Source: Gammaproteobacteria bacterium (GTDB taxonomy: Bacteria; Pseudomonadota; Gammaproteobacteria; SZUA-229). Taken from it: a DNA stretch of 34,753 nt. Made by a program: the position numbers and the translations under genes. Positions within the stretch are counted from its first letter, which is position 1, and each line of letters starts with the position of its first letter. The stretch is from the NCBI GenBank assembly GCA_026197015.1, contig JAPHRB010000136.1, positions 1 through 34,753 of the forward strand. Reading direction: 5' to 3'. Shown piece after piece: positions 22,640 to 33,128 of this stretch. The notes under the pieces are model-generated. The model did no database searches, was not told where the DNA came from, and worked only from the letters and a program-made list of their open reading frames with translations.

Positions 22640-24166
22640 ATGTTTGCAGGTTGGCCCCTTCTAAGTCTGCTCGTCTGGTTGCCAATTATTGGTGGCGTAG
22701 CAGTGTTACTGTCTGGAGATAAAGGTGGTTCAGAAGGCTCGCGTCGTCTGGCACTTATTATTTCAGTTGCAACGTTTGTATTGAGTCTTGGTTTATATAC
22801 CAACTTCGATAGTGCAACATCTGCAATGCAGTTTGAAGAACGATTTGAGTGGATAGGTGATTTTAATATCTACTATCATCTGGGTGTAGATGGAATATCT
22901 ATGCCGTTGATTATTTTAACCACCTTTACAACAATTCTGGTTATTCTGGCTGGTTGGGAAGTTATACAAAAAAGAGCATCACAGTACATGGCCGCTTTCC
23001 TGATAATGGAAGGTTTAATGATTGGCGTTTTCTCCGCTCTCGACGCCATGTTTTTCTATGTGTTCTGGGAAGCCATGTTAATACCCATGTTTGTAATTAT
23101 TGGTGTATGGGGTGGTCCTAACCGGGTTTACGCAACGATTAAGTTCTTTATTTATACCTTTTTCGGCTCCGTGTTTATGCTGGTGGCAATGATTTATATG
23201 TATTACCAGTCAGGTAGCTTTGCAATACTAGATATGCATAACCTGAATCTTGGAATGACAGAGCAGACTCTAATTTTCTTCGCGTTTCTCGCCGCCTTTG
23301 CCGTGAAAGTGCCTATGTGGCCGGTACATACCTGGTTACCTGATGCGCACGTCGAGGCACCAACGGGTGGCTCAGTGATACTGGCCGCCATTATGCTAAA
23401 GATTGGTGGTTATGGTTTTGTTCGATTTGCCTTACCAATTACACCCGATGCAAGCATGTCTTATGACTGGTTGATTATTGCCATGTCGCTGATTGCGGTG
23501 GTTTATATCGGTTTCGTAGCGTTGGTGCAAAGTGATATGAAAAAGTTGGTTGCTTACTCATCTATTGCACATATGGGTTTTGTAACACTAGGTCTGTTTT
23601 CGGTTTTTCAAATATTAAATAATCCTGCCAATGTTGATATTACGGGTGCTGTTTTAGCGATTGAAGGTGCAATGGTGCAAATGATATCTCACGGCTTTAT
23701 TTCGGGTGCAATGTTCCTCATGATAGGGGTGTTATATGACCGTATGCACAGCCGAGAAATTGCAGATTATGGTGGCGTCGTAAATACCATGCCTGTTTTT
23801 GCCGCGTTTGCTGTTTTCTTTGCAATGTCTAATGCGGGTTTGCCTGGTACGTCCGGTTTTGTAGGTGAGTTCATGGTTATTCTTGCGGTATTTAAAGCTA
23901 ACTTCTGGATTGCATTCCTCGCAGCAATAACTTTAATACTGGGTGCAGCGTACACACTTTGGATGGTTAAACGTGTGTTTTATGGTGAAGTTACAAATGA
24001 GAATGTAAAAGCGCTAAAAGATTTAAATCAACGTGAACTTTTAATTATGTCGATACTCGCTGTATCGATATTAGCTCTGGGCTTATACCCTGCGCCGCTG
24101 GTAGATGTAATGCATGTTTCTGTGGATAATTTGTTACAGCATATTACTCAGTCAAAACTGCCTTAA
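22640..24166 (+). CDS. nuoM: NADH-quinone oxidoreductase subunit M
   Basis: 508 aa; FYVFWEAMLIPMFVIIGVWGG, KVPMWPVHTWLPDAHVEAPTGGSVILAAIMLKIGGYG. Confidence 0.98.
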   Translation: MFAGWPLLSLLVWLPIIGGVAVLLSGDKGGSEGSRRLALIISVATFVLSLGLYTNFDSATSAMQFEERFEWIGDFNIYYHLGVDGISMPLIILTTFTTILVILAGWEVIQKRASQYMAAFLIMEGLMIGVFSALDAMFFYVFWEAMLIPMFVIIGVWGGPNRVYATIKFFIYTFFGSVFMLVAMIYMYYQSGSFAILDMHNLNLGMTEQTLIFFAFLAAFAVKVPMWPVHTWLPDAHVEAPTGGSVILAAIMLKIGGYGFVRFALPITPDASMSYDWLIIAMSLIAVVYIGFVALVQSDMKKLVAYSSIAHMGFVTLGLFSVFQILNNPANVDITGAVLAIEGAMVQMISHGFISGAMFLMIGVLYDRMHSREIADYGGVVNTMPVFAAFAVFFAMSNAGLPGTSGFVGEFMVILAVFKANFWIAFLAAITLILGAAYTLWMVKRVFYGEVTNENVKALKDLNQRELLIMSILAVSILALGLYPAPLVDVMHVSVDNLLQHITQSKLP

Positions 24167-24193
24167 AACAGCTGATTTATAAATAGAGAATTA

Positions 24194-25633
24194 ATGATGA
24201 CATTAGAAATGCTTAATCTTTCAATCGCCATGCCAGAGTTATTTTTACTCGCACTTGCATGTACAGTTTTAGTGGTTGATGTTTATCTGAAAGATGAAAG
24301 ACGTAATGTAACCTATGTGTTATCTCAGTTCGGTCTGATTATTACCCTGATTTTAATTTCACAGCAGAGCCCACAGTCACGCGAATTAGCTTTTAATGGT
24401 TTGTTTGTAAACGACCTGTTAGCGACAGTTTTAAAATATGCGGCTGTATTACTGGTGGCGGTTGTTTTTGTGTATTCTCGTCGTTATCTGCAGGATCGTA
24501 ATATTTTTAAAGGTGAGTTTTACGTACTTGGACTGTTTGGTTTGCTTGGTATGATGGTAATGATTTCATCAAATCATTTTCTCTCAATGTATTTAGGTCT
24601 TGAACTTCTTTCCTTGTCACTTTATGCCATGGTTGCTTTTGATCGAGAGAACCCTAATGCAGCAGAAGCGGCAATGAAATATTTTATTTTAGGCGCCATA
24701 GCTTCAGGAATGTTGTTGTACGGTATGTCTATGGTTTATGGCATGACCGGTTCATTAAATATTGTGGAGGTTGCTGTTGCCCTTGACCAAATAGAAGGCA
24801 ACAATATAGTTCTTATATTTGGTCTGGTCTTTATGGTAATAGGCCTGTCATTTAAATTGGGTGCCGTACCTTTTCATATGTGGATTCCCGATGTTTATCA
24901 TGGCTCTCCAACTACCGTTACCAGTTATATTGCAAGCGCACCAAAAGTGGCCGGTTTTGCAATGATAATTAGATTGCTTGCAGAAAGTATGGGTAGTTTG
25001 CAAACAGACTGGCAGGGAATGTTCATTATCATGGCGGTCCTTTCGATGATAGTTGGTAATGTCATTGCTATTGCACAAACAAATTTAAAGCGTTTATTTG
25101 CCTACTCAACTATTTCTCATGTAGGTTTTATTATGCTTGGTTTATTGGCGGGTAATCAGGAAGGTTACTCGGCTGCTATGTTTTATACACTTACTTATGC
25201 GTTAACATCTTTAGGTGCTTTTGGCGTGATTATTCTGTTAACTCGTAAAGGGTTTGAGGCTGAAAACATTGATGACTTTAAAGGCTTGAACCAACGCAGC
25301 CCCTGGTTTGCATTTATAATGTTAATCATTGTTTTCTCAATGGCGGGTGTTCCACCAACGGTTGGTTTCTGGGCAAAACTGGCAGTGCTTAAAGCCGTAG
25401 TAAATATAGATATGTTATGGCTGGCACTGCTTGCTGTATTCTTTTCTATTATTGGTATATTTTATTACCTGCGAATTGTCAAAGTTATGTATTTCGACGA
25501 TGCGCTGGATAAGAGTGAGATTAACTGCTCTCGTGATATGCAAATTGCACTTAGTGCGAATGGCTTGTCCGTATTGCTGTTAGGGTTATATCCAGCGGCG
25601 CTTATGTCTATTTGTATTGCTGCATTTGCTTAA
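24194..25633 (+). CDS. nuoN: NADH-quinone oxidoreductase subunit N
   Basis: 479 aa; YLGLELLSLSLYAMVAF, KLGAVPFHMWIPDVYHGSPTTVTSYIASAPKVAGFA. Confidence 0.97.
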   Translation: MMTLEMLNLSIAMPELFLLALACTVLVVDVYLKDERRNVTYVLSQFGLIITLILISQQSPQSRELAFNGLFVNDLLATVLKYAAVLLVAVVFVYSRRYLQDRNIFKGEFYVLGLFGLLGMMVMISSNHFLSMYLGLELLSLSLYAMVAFDRENPNAAEAAMKYFILGAIASGMLLYGMSMVYGMTGSLNIVEVAVALDQIEGNNIVLIFGLVFMVIGLSFKLGAVPFHMWIPDVYHGSPTTVTSYIASAPKVAGFAMIIRLLAESMGSLQTDWQGMFIIMAVLSMIVGNVIAIAQTNLKRLFAYSTISHVGFIMLGLLAGNQEGYSAAMFYTLTYALTSLGAFGVIILLTRKGFEAENIDDFKGLNQRSPWFAFIMLIIVFSMAGVPPTVGFWAKLAVLKAVVNIDMLWLALLAVFFSIIGIFYYLRIVKVMYFDDALDKSEINCSRDMQIALSANGLSVLLLGLYPAALMSICIAAFA

Positions 25634-25738
25634 AAATTTCAAAATCCCTGTTTTAAACAAAGACTGGTGTTTGAATTAAATTAATGTTCTATATGATTTG
25701 CCAGTTATTTAAAGACATCTGATTTAATATATTGGCAT

Positions 25739-26449
25739 TTAGAATTTCTTTGTAGCTTTTATCAGTGCCGCTCTTCTAATGAACTCTATTTCACCGCTTG
25801 CTTTCATGTCCTTGAGAATGGGGGTGATTATAGGTATAAGGTGCCGATTTTTTTTATGTACAAAATGATAGAGTTTAAGCCTTTCAAGGGGATTACTTAT
25901 TGCTTTTATATCATGATATTTTTTTTGATATATAAGATTAATACTGGCTAGTTTGGGGATAACGATAATTTCTGTCTGATCTGATTGTAAAAGCAGTAAT
26001 GCTTCTTCCAATGTTGCAACAAAATTTCTATCAAAATTTTTTGTTCCCGTTTCTATAAATTTAGCTCCCTTTACAATAGTTAGTTTATGTTTACGCAGGT
26101 CGTCCCAGTTATTAATGAATAAAGATGTGTTTTTGCTAAAAGCTACAGCCTCTACTGAAATGATTGAAATAGGTATTTTTTTTAAATTGGGTGAGAATTG
26201 AGTTATTGCGCTTATGCGAGCAATTTCCCCATCGGTTTCTCCAGCGTTAGAACGTTGTAAAGATTCCTGTAGATTTAAAAAGAGTGGGGTTATGTTTATA
26301 CCTGCTTTTTTATAGGCTTTTACTAAAATTTCGGCGGCAATTATATGCGCCATATTGTCTTTGCCGCCTGAAAAAGTGTAACTTTCTGCATTTACTATTA
26401 GCGGGTTGAATAAGAGGGCGTAGAATAGAACGCTGAAAATTTTCTTCAT
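25739..26449 (-). CDS. Solitary periplasmic substrate-binding protein-like protein (SBP_bac_3-like)
   Basis: 236 aa with N-terminal signal peptide (MKKIFSVLFYALLFNPLIVNA); layout resembles type II periplasmic amino-acid-binding-like proteins; no transporter genes adjacent. Confidence 0.65.
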   Translation of the reverse strand: MKKIFSVLFYALLFNPLIVNAESYTFSGGKDNMAHIIAAEILVKAYKKAGINITPLFLNLQESLQRSNAGETDGEIARISAITQFSPNLKKIPISIISVEAVAFSKNTSLFINNWDDLRKHKLTIVKGAKFIETGTKNFDRNFVATLEEALLLLQSDQTEIIVIPKLASINLIYQKKYHDIKAISNPLERLKLYHFVHKKNRHLIPIITPILKDMKASGEIEFIRRAALIKATKKF

Positions 26450-26532
26450 AGCTCTATTTTAGAGCTAATCAAAAGGTTTTGCCTTTAATTTAATATTTAA
26501 TTGAGTGATTGAAGTAATCTATTATATTTGCC

Positions 26533-26561
26533 TTGCAATAAGTCTTTGATATCTGTAGTAT
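26533..26561 (+). promoter_or_regulatory. Candidate sigma70 promoter for tRNA-fMet
   Basis: TTGCAA (26533-26538), 17-nt spacer, TAGTAT (26556-26561), about 15 nt upstream of the tRNA 5' end. Confidence 0.6.
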
Positions 26562-26575
26562 TCGCTCCAAGTTGA

Positions 26576-26652
<77 letters not shown>

Positions 26653-26687
26653 AATTTTAGTAGGTTGATAAGTTGTTGATCCGCAGG

Positions 26688-26776
26688 GGTCTTCGGCTTA
26701 TGAGCCCAACGAGTAGTCGGTCTCATGGTGTAGTATCTGTGGGAAGGTCGCAGATTCAAATCCTGCCCCGGCTACC
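26688..26776. pseudogene. Rearranged tRNA-fMet-derived remnant (inverted anticodon arm plus direct 3' half)
   Basis: 26688-26713 matches the reverse complement of 26599-26624 at 22/26; 26743-26776 matches 26618-26651 directly at 31/34. Confidence 0.75.
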
Positions 26777-26792
26777 CAATATTTCTAAGAGA

Positions 26793-26817
26793 GGCCCCGT
26801 ACATCGGGGCCTTTTTT
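26793..26817 (+). terminator. Intrinsic terminator between the tRNA-fMet region and rimP
   Basis: GGCCCCG-TACAT-CGGGGCC followed by TTTTTT. Confidence 0.88.
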
Positions 26818-26881
26818 ATGGCTCGATACGGGTGTAAAATCCCAGTGGTTTAAAATCTAACAGTAAGGGTAACTATCAAGC

Positions 26882-27328
26882 GTGAGCGACATCTGGTCAA
26901 TTATTGAACCTGTAGTAGAAGGCATGGGATATGAGGTAGTAGATATCGAATATCGACCACACCCGACAGATGGATTATTACGTATATATATTGATGGCCC
27001 GAATGGTATCGTGCTTGAAGACTGTAGCGCAGTTAGTCTTCAAATTAGCAGTGTTCTAGATGTAGAAGACCCCATCCCGGGGCAGTTTAATTTGGAAGTA
27101 TCATCTCCGGGTATGGACCGGCCATTACGTAAAATCGCTGATTTTGTGCGTTTTACGGGATCAACTGTAAAAATTAAATTAACCGTGCCCACACTTGAAG
27201 GGCAAAGAAATTTTACAGGCAAGTTAAAGGGTATTGAGAATGAAGATGTCGTTCTTGAAATGGATGGAGAGACCCATTATCTAGCCTTAGACTCAATCGA
27301 TAAAGCGCGGATCGTTCCGCAGTTCTAG
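26882..27328 (+). CDS. rimP: Ribosome maturation factor RimP (GTG start)
   Basis: 148 aa; [12 protein letters not shown]...[50 protein letters not shown]. Confidence 0.97.
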   Translation: MSDIWSIIEPVVEGMGYEVVDIEYRPHPTDGLLRIYIDGPNGIVLEDCSAVSLQISSVLDVEDPIPGQFNLEVSSPGMDRPLRKIADFVRFTGSTVKIKLTVPTLEGQRNFTGKLKGIENEDVVLEMDGETHYLALDSIDKARIVPQF

Positions 27329-27363
27329 GTAACGCCTGGACACACGGGTTTTTGGAGCCAGAC

Positions 27364-28869
27364 ATGAATAAAGAAATTCTTTACGTAGTAGATGCCGTCT
27401 CAAATGAGAAGGCAGTAGAAAAGGAAATCATTTTTGAGGCGATTGAAGCGGCCTTAGCTACGGCCAGCCGTAAAAAACAAGGTAAAGATATTGAGGTTCG
27501 CGTAAGTATTGACCGTGAAACAGGCGCTTATGATACTTTTCGTCGCTGGGAAGTGGTTGAAGAGATGGAAAACGGTGGTCTTGAGTTTCCGTTAAAGCAA
27601 ATTACATTAGAAGCGGCGCAAATTGATGAACCGGATATTGAATTAGGCGGTTATGTTGAAGAAGAAATTGAATCCGTTGAATTTGGTCGAATTGCAGCAC
27701 AAACAGCAAAGCAGGTTATAGTTCAAAAAGTTCGTGAAGCTGAGCGTGCTCGTGTTGTCGAAGCCTTCCAGAGCCGTGTTGGTGAATTGATTATGGGCAC
27801 GGTTAAACGTGTCGAGCGCGGTAATATTTATCTTGATTTAGGTGATAATGTTGAAGGTTTTATACCCCGTGAAGACGTTATTCCTCGTGAGGCGGTACGT
27901 CCGGGTGATAGATTACGTGGTTATCTAAAAGAAGTGCGCTCTGAAGCTCGTGGCCCTCAGTTATTTATCAGTCGTACAGCTCCGGAGTTTCTGGTTGAGT
28001 TGTTCAAGCTTGAAGTGCCGGAAGTCGGGCAGGATCTGATCGAAATTATTTCTGGTGCCCGTGATCCGGGGTCTCGCGCCAAGATAGCGGTTAAATCAAA
28101 TGATCCACGCATGGACCCTGTTGGTGCCTGTGTTGGTATGCGTGGTTCGCGAGTTCAGTCGGTATCAAATGAGCTAGCAGGTGAGCGGGTAGATATTATT
28201 CTCTGGGATGATAATCCTGCGCAATTCGTTATTAATGCGATGTCACCAGCTGAAGTGTTATCTATTGTCGTTGATGAAGATGCTCACTCAATGGATGTTG
28301 CTGTCGAAGATGAAAAGTTATCTCAGGCAATTGGTAAAGGTGGTCAGAATATTCGTATGGCCAGCCAGTTAACTGGCTGGAACCTGAACATAATGTCAAC
28401 CGATGATATGGAAGAAAAATCAGAGGCTGAAGGTAAGGTTCTGGTTGAACTGTTTATGGAACAGCTTGACGTAGATGAAGATGTTGCAGTTATTCTGGCA
28501 GCTGAAGGTTTCTCTAGTATAGAGGAAGTGGCCTATGTACCAGAAAGTGAATTCCTGAATATTGAAGAATTCGATGAGGATATTGTTGAAGAGCTTCGTG
28601 GCCGTGCAAGAGATGCATTATTAATGAAAGCAATTTCACAGGAAGAGTCTGTTAATGAGCCTCAGAAAGATTTGCTTGAAATGGACGGTATGAATACTGA
28701 TCTTGCAAAAATGCTGGCATCGAAAGGTGTTTGTACGATGGAAGATTTAGCAGAGCTCGCCATTGATGAGTTGCAGGAAATTGAAGATATGTCTGAAGAG
28801 AGTGCTAGCGCATTAATTATGACCGCGCGTGCACCCTGGTTTGAAACTGAAGAAGAGACAAGCCAGTAA
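27364..28869 (+). CDS. nusA: Transcription termination/antitermination factor NusA
   Basis: S1/KH region [50 protein letters not shown]-terminal HhH repeats. ATG at 27364 is the likely start ([18 protein letters not shown]). Confidence 0.97.
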   Translation: MNKEILYVVDAVSNEKAVEKEIIFEAIEAALATASRKKQGKDIEVRVSIDRETGAYDTFRRWEVVEEMENGGLEFPLKQITLEAAQIDEPDIELGGYVEEEIESVEFGRIAAQTAKQVIVQKVREAERARVVEAFQSRVGELIMGTVKRVERGNIYLDLGDNVEGFIPREDVIPREAVRPGDRLRGYLKEVRSEARGPQLFISRTAPEFLVELFKLEVPEVGQDLIEIISGARDPGSRAKIAVKSNDPRMDPVGACVGMRGSRVQSVSNELAGERVDIILWDDNPAQFVINAMSPAEVLSIVVDEDAHSMDVAVEDEKLSQAIGKGGQNIRMASQLTGWNLNIMSTDDMEEKSEAEGKVLVELFMEQLDVDEDVAVILAAEGFSSIEEVAYVPESEFLNIEEFDEDIVEELRGRARDALLMKAISQEESVNEPQKDLLEMDGMNTDLAKMLASKGVCTMEDLAELAIDELQEIEDMSEESASALIMTARAPWFETEEETSQ

Positions 28870-28889
28870 CCCTGGGGAGGAACTAGAGA

Positions 28890-31412
28890 ATGTCACAAGT
28901 TACAGTTAAGCAGCTCTCCGAGGTCGTAGGTGCACCGGTAGAGCGATTATTAGAACAATTAAAAGATGCAGGCATAGTGGTTGCTGATGCTGATTCGGAA
29001 ATAACCGATGAGCAGAAGTTTAAGTTACTTGATCATTTGCGTAATAGTCATGGTAAGAATACGACTGCGACTGCAGGTAAAGGCAAAATTACACTTAAGC
29101 GTAAATCTACGGCTTCTTTAAAAAGCTCGGGTAGTAAAGCCGTTAATGTAGAAATTCGTAAAAAACGTAGTATCTCAAAACTAGGTGACTCAGAGTCGAC
29201 TGATGATGAGAAAGAAAAAGAAAAGGCCGATATTCAGCGTTTAATGGCTGAAAAAGAAGCTCGTGAAGCAGAACGTGCAGAAGCAGAAGTTGCCGCAATA
29301 GAAAAATCTAAAGAAGCGGCAAAGCAGCGTGAAGACGATGAACAGGCGAAAAAAGAAGCAGCAGTAAAATCGCGTATTGAAGCAGAGCAGCAGGCAAAAG
29401 TTGTGGCTAATGCAAAAGCGCGTGGTGCTGCAAAAGCTGAAGCATCTACGGCGCCAGGTTCTGATGATCGTAACAAGGGGGCGCAGAAAGCAACCGCTAA
29501 AGGTCATAATAAAGGCGATACTCGTTATGGCAGAAAAGAACTACATGTTGCTTCAGGTAAAAAGGCCCGCGGAAAAAAACAAAGCCGTAAAGTGTTAGCA
29601 ACACAGAATGCAGAAGCAAAACATGCGTTCGAAAAACCAGTTGAAAAAATTGTTTATGATGTGGATGTCCCTGAAACTATTAAAGTTTCAGATCTTGCTA
29701 TCAAGATGTCTATGAAAGCCGGTGAGATGATTAAAACAATGATGACGATGGGGGTTATGGCCACCATTAATCAGGTTATTGATCAGGAAACGGCAATTTT
29801 GATTGTTGAAGAGCTGGGTCATAATGCAGTGGCATCTTCTGCCGATGATCGTGAAAATACATTATTGGCGTCAGCAGGAGACGAGTTGCATGATGAGCAG
29901 CCACGTCCACCTGTAGTGACTATTATGGGTCATGTTGACCATGGTAAAACGTCTCTACTCGATTATATTCGCCAGGCTAAAGTTGCATCGGGCGAGGCGG
30001 GTGGTATTACTCAGCACATCGGTGCATACCATGTTGAAACAGATAAAGGTGTTATCACCTTTTTAGATACACCGGGACATGCCGCGTTTACATCAATGCG
30101 TGCCCGTGGTGCTCAGGCAACTGATATTGTTATCCTGGTTGTTGCTGCAGATGATGGTGTTATGCCGCAAACAATTGAAGCAATACAGCATTCTAAAGCA
30201 GCTGGTGTGCCTTTGATTGTAGCTGTTAACAAAATTGATAAAGAAGGTGCAGACCTTGATCGAGTTAAGACGGAACTGGGAAGTCATGAAATTATTCCTG
30301 AGGACTGGGGCGGCGAAAATATTTTCGTTAATGTTTCCGCTAAAACTGGAGAGGGTATCGATGATTTACTCGAGGCCATTAGTTTAACAGCTGAAATGTT
30401 AGAATTTAAGGCACCTACTAAAGGGCCTGCTCAGGGTATTGTTGTTGAGGCGACACTGGATAAAGGTCGAGGTGTTACGACAACCGTTCTTGTTCAAAAA
30501 GGTAGTCTGAAAAAAGGCGATATTTTGTTAGCGGGTAATGAATACGGTCGTGTTCGTGCATTATTTGACGAAAATGGCAAACAGATTGATGAAGCCGGGC
30601 CTTCTATACCGGTAGTGGTATTGGGTTTGTCCGGTACACCTTCTGCAGGTGATTTAACTCAGGTAATGGCTGATGAGCGAACTGCGCGTGAACTAGCGGG
30701 TAGTCGAAGTCATAAAGAACGTGATGTTAAGTTTGCTGCACAACAACAGGCCAAGTTAGACTCTCTGTTTACTAATCTGGGTAAAGGTGAAGTTAATTAC
30801 CTGAATATTCTGCTTAAAGCAGACGTACAAGGCAGTCTTGAAGCGATTAAAGAATCATTGTTCAAACTGGCAGCTGATAACGAAGAAGTTGATGTGGCTA
30901 TTATTGGTTCTGGCGTAGGTGGTATTAATGATACTGACATCAGCCTGGCAGCTGCATCTAATGCTGTTGTATTTGGTTTTAATGTGCGAGCAGATGCCGC
31001 GGCAAGAAAATCTGTAGCTGAACGCGGTGTTGATATGCGTTATTACAGTGTTATCTACGATTTAATAGACGATGTTAAACAAGCGTTAACCGGAATGCTT
31101 TCTGCGGAATACCGTGAAGATATTATTGGTCTGGCTGAAGTTAAAGATGTATTTAAATCACCAAAGTTTGGTTTAATTGCCGGCTCAATTGTAACGGAAG
31201 GTACTATCAGGAAAGATCAGCCAATTCGTGTTTTACGTGATAACGTAGTTATTTATGAAGGTGAGCTTGAGTCACTTAGACGTTTCAAAGATGCGGTTGA
31301 AGAGGTTAGAAGTGGTACAGAGTGTGGCATCGGTGTTAAGAATTATAACGATGTTAAAGTTGGTGACCAGATAGAAGTCTTTGAACGTGTTGAAGTCGAG
31401 CGGACTTTGTAA
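28890..31412 (+). CDS. infB: Translation initiation factor IF-2
   Basis: 840 aa; Lys/Glu/Ala-rich N-terminal linker, G-domain [35 protein letters not shown]. Confidence 0.98.
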   Translation: MSQVTVKQLSEVVGAPVERLLEQLKDAGIVVADADSEITDEQKFKLLDHLRNSHGKNTTATAGKGKITLKRKSTASLKSSGSKAVNVEIRKKRSISKLGDSESTDDEKEKEKADIQRLMAEKEAREAERAEAEVAAIEKSKEAAKQREDDEQAKKEAAVKSRIEAEQQAKVVANAKARGAAKAEASTAPGSDDRNKGAQKATAKGHNKGDTRYGRKELHVASGKKARGKKQSRKVLATQNAEAKHAFEKPVEKIVYDVDVPETIKVSDLAIKMSMKAGEMIKTMMTMGVMATINQVIDQETAILIVEELGHNAVASSADDRENTLLASAGDELHDEQPRPPVVTIMGHVDHGKTSLLDYIRQAKVASGEAGGITQHIGAYHVETDKGVITFLDTPGHAAFTSMRARGAQATDIVILVVAADDGVMPQTIEAIQHSKAAGVPLIVAVNKIDKEGADLDRVKTELGSHEIIPEDWGGENIFVNVSAKTGEGIDDLLEAISLTAEMLEFKAPTKGPAQGIVVEATLDKGRGVTTTVLVQKGSLKKGDILLAGNEYGRVRALFDENGKQIDEAGPSIPVVVLGLSGTPSAGDLTQVMADERTARELAGSRSHKERDVKFAAQQQAKLDSLFTNLGKGEVNYLNILLKADVQGSLEAIKESLFKLAADNEEVDVAIIGSGVGGINDTDISLAAASNAVVFGFNVRADAAARKSVAERGVDMRYYSVIYDLIDDVKQALTGMLSAEYREDIIGLAEVKDVFKSPKFGLIAGSIVTEGTIRKDQPIRVLRDNVVIYEGELESLRRFKDAVEEVRSGTECGIGVKNYNDVKVGDQIEVFERVEVERTL

Positions 31413-31427
31413 CTTATAAGCATATTG

Positions 31428-31554
31428 TCCGCGAATAAACGCAAATAAACGCAAATAAAAAATAAACACAAATACTTTGGTTTATGCGCCTGTGGCGCAT
31501 TTCACCTCACAGATGTTTTGATTTTGTTTGCGTTAATTCACGTCCATTTGCGGA
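31428..31554. repeat. Dispersed inverted-repeat element in infB-rbfA intergenic region
   Basis: Left arm TCCGCGAATAAACGCAAATAAACGCAAA (31428-31455), right arm TTTGCGTTAATTCACGTCCATTTGCGGA (31527-31554), arms inverted at 22/28; central perfect hairpin ATGCGCC-TGT-GGCGCAT (31484-31500). Confidence 0.7.
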
Positions 31555-31594
31555 GAAATTGCTTTTGCTTTAAAAACAGACAGATTATTAATTA

Positions 31595-31963
31595 ATGCCA
31601 AAAGAATATTCCCGATCACAGCGTATGGCCGAACAGGTTCGTAGAGAACTTGCTGAACTAGTGCGTGATGAAATTAAAGATCCCCGTGTAAACTGGGTGT
31701 CTTTTACAGCGGTTAGAGTTAGTCGCGATTTAAGCAATGCAGTCATTTACTTTACTGTGCTCAATGATGATGAACGTGAGCAGGCTGAAGAAGGTTTGAA
31801 TAAAGCGAGTGGTTTTATTCGTAGAGAACTAGGTAAACGTATTCGATCACGTATCGTGCCATCTTTAAGGTTTGTTTATGATGAAAGTATTGAACGCGGC
31901 ACTTCAATGGAATCATTAATTGCTAAAGCACGTTCTAGCGATGCGGATGCATCTGACGATTGA
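31595..31963 (+). CDS. rbfA: Ribosome-binding factor A
   Basis: 122 aa; RSQRMAEQVRRELAELVRDEIKDPRV...LRFVYDESIERGTSMESLI. Confidence 0.96.
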   Translation: MPKEYSRSQRMAEQVRRELAELVRDEIKDPRVNWVSFTAVRVSRDLSNAVIYFTVLNDDEREQAEEGLNKASGFIRRELGKRIRSRIVPSLRFVYDESIERGTSMESLIAKARSSDADASDD

Positions 31964-31973
31964 TTTTTTGATA

Positions 31974-32058
31974 TAGAGACACGGAGGCACAGAGAAAAGC
32001 GGTTTTACTGTTTTGCGTCTAGCGCAAATAATAAAATAAGCACTGTGTCTCGCGTCAA
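31974..32058. repeat. Candidate palindromic intergenic repeat between rbfA and truB
   Basis: GAGACACGGAGGCACAGAGAAAA ... CACTGTGTCTCGCGTC degenerate inverted arms around the hairpin TTTGCG-TCTAG-CGCAAA (32012-32028). Confidence 0.45.
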
Positions 32059-32077
32059 AAGCTTTTAGGTTTTACAC

Positions 32078-32983
32078 ATGGCTCGTAAAAAGAAAGGTCG
32101 CGCCGTTCATGGCGTTGTACTTCTAGATAAACCATTAAAAATTTCCTCCAATCATGCGTTGCAGCGAGTAAAACGTTTGTTTGATGCAAATAAAGCAGGT
32201 CATACTGGTAGCCTGGATCCTCTGGCGAGTGGTATGTTGCCAATTTGTCTGGGCGAAGCGACTAAAGTATCGGCGTTTCTACTGGATGCAGATAAAACCT
32301 ATCGATTCAAATGCCAGTTAGGATCAAAAACGGCTACAGGTGATGCAGAAGGTGAGGTAATAGAAAGTCGACCTTTTGAGCATATACAGTTAGCGGATAT
32401 TGAAAAGTACTTGCCTGAGCTGACCGGCGATATTATGCAGGTGCCGCCAATGTACTCTGCATTAAAAAAAGATGGCCAACGTTTATATGATCTGGCGCGT
32501 CAGGGAATAGAAGTTGAACGTAAAGCCAGACCGGTAACAATTTATACATTAGAGCTGATATCGTTTGAAAATGGTGAAGTTGAGTTAGAAACAAGGTGTT
32601 CTAAAGGCACTTACGTACGAACTTTGGCTGAAGATCTGGGTGAAAAACTGGGCTGTGGTGCCTATGTTACGGAGTTAAGGCGTACATCAGTAGGGCCATA
32701 TAAATCTCAAATGTTAACCATGGATCAGTTAATGGAAATTGCTGAAAGTGGTTTTGCTGCATTAGATGATGTGATGCTAGATATAGACAGTGGTATTGAA
32801 GACTGGCCGATAGTGGAGCTTGATGCAGATAGTGCTTATTATATTAAGCTGGGTCAGCCGGTACAGATAGCGCGTGCTCCGACAGAAGGTTTAGTACGGG
32901 TTTATGATGGTGATCAGTTTATCGGTATTGGGAATATTCAGGATGATGGCCGGGTTGCCCCGAAACGCATGATGAATTTGTAG
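32078..32983 (+). CDS. truB: tRNA pseudouridine(55) synthase TruB
   Basis: 301 aa; GVVLLDKPLKISSNHALQRVKRLFDANKAGHTGSLDPLASGMLPICLGEATK. Confidence 0.97.
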   Translation: MARKKKGRAVHGVVLLDKPLKISSNHALQRVKRLFDANKAGHTGSLDPLASGMLPICLGEATKVSAFLLDADKTYRFKCQLGSKTATGDAEGEVIESRPFEHIQLADIEKYLPELTGDIMQVPPMYSALKKDGQRLYDLARQGIEVERKARPVTIYTLELISFENGEVELETRCSKGTYVRTLAEDLGEKLGCGAYVTELRRTSVGPYKSQMLTMDQLMEIAESGFAALDDVMLDIDSGIEDWPIVELDADSAYYIKLGQPVQIARAPTEGLVRVYDGDQFIGIGNIQDDGRVAPKRMMNL

Positions 32984-32996
32984 TGGACTGAACATC

Positions 32997-33041
32997 TCCA
33001 TCGGGAAAAGGGCGCAAAAAGCGCGACCTTTCCCCGATGGA
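32997..33041 (+). other. Long imperfect hairpin between truB and rpsO
   Basis: TCCATCGGG-AAAAGG-...-CCTTTC-CCCGATGGA: roughly 18 pairs with two mismatches, no T run following. Confidence 0.7.
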
Positions 33042-33128
33042 TAAGTGCCAGAACAGTGTAATATGCTCTTAGATAGAATAATTATGCCAAATCCCTGAAT
33101 AATCAGGGTTTAAGGCGAACAAAAGCTT

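Noticed and set aside
29234-29507. Antisense ORFs in the infB N-terminal region (Phe/Cys/Ala/Ser-rich)
   Set aside because: Low-complexity products arise from the Lys/Glu/Ala-rich IF-2 linker read in reverse.
31441-31460. Tandem AAACGCAAAT units as a possible CRISPR array
   Set aside because: Only two short units without spacers; they are part of the inverted-repeat arm.
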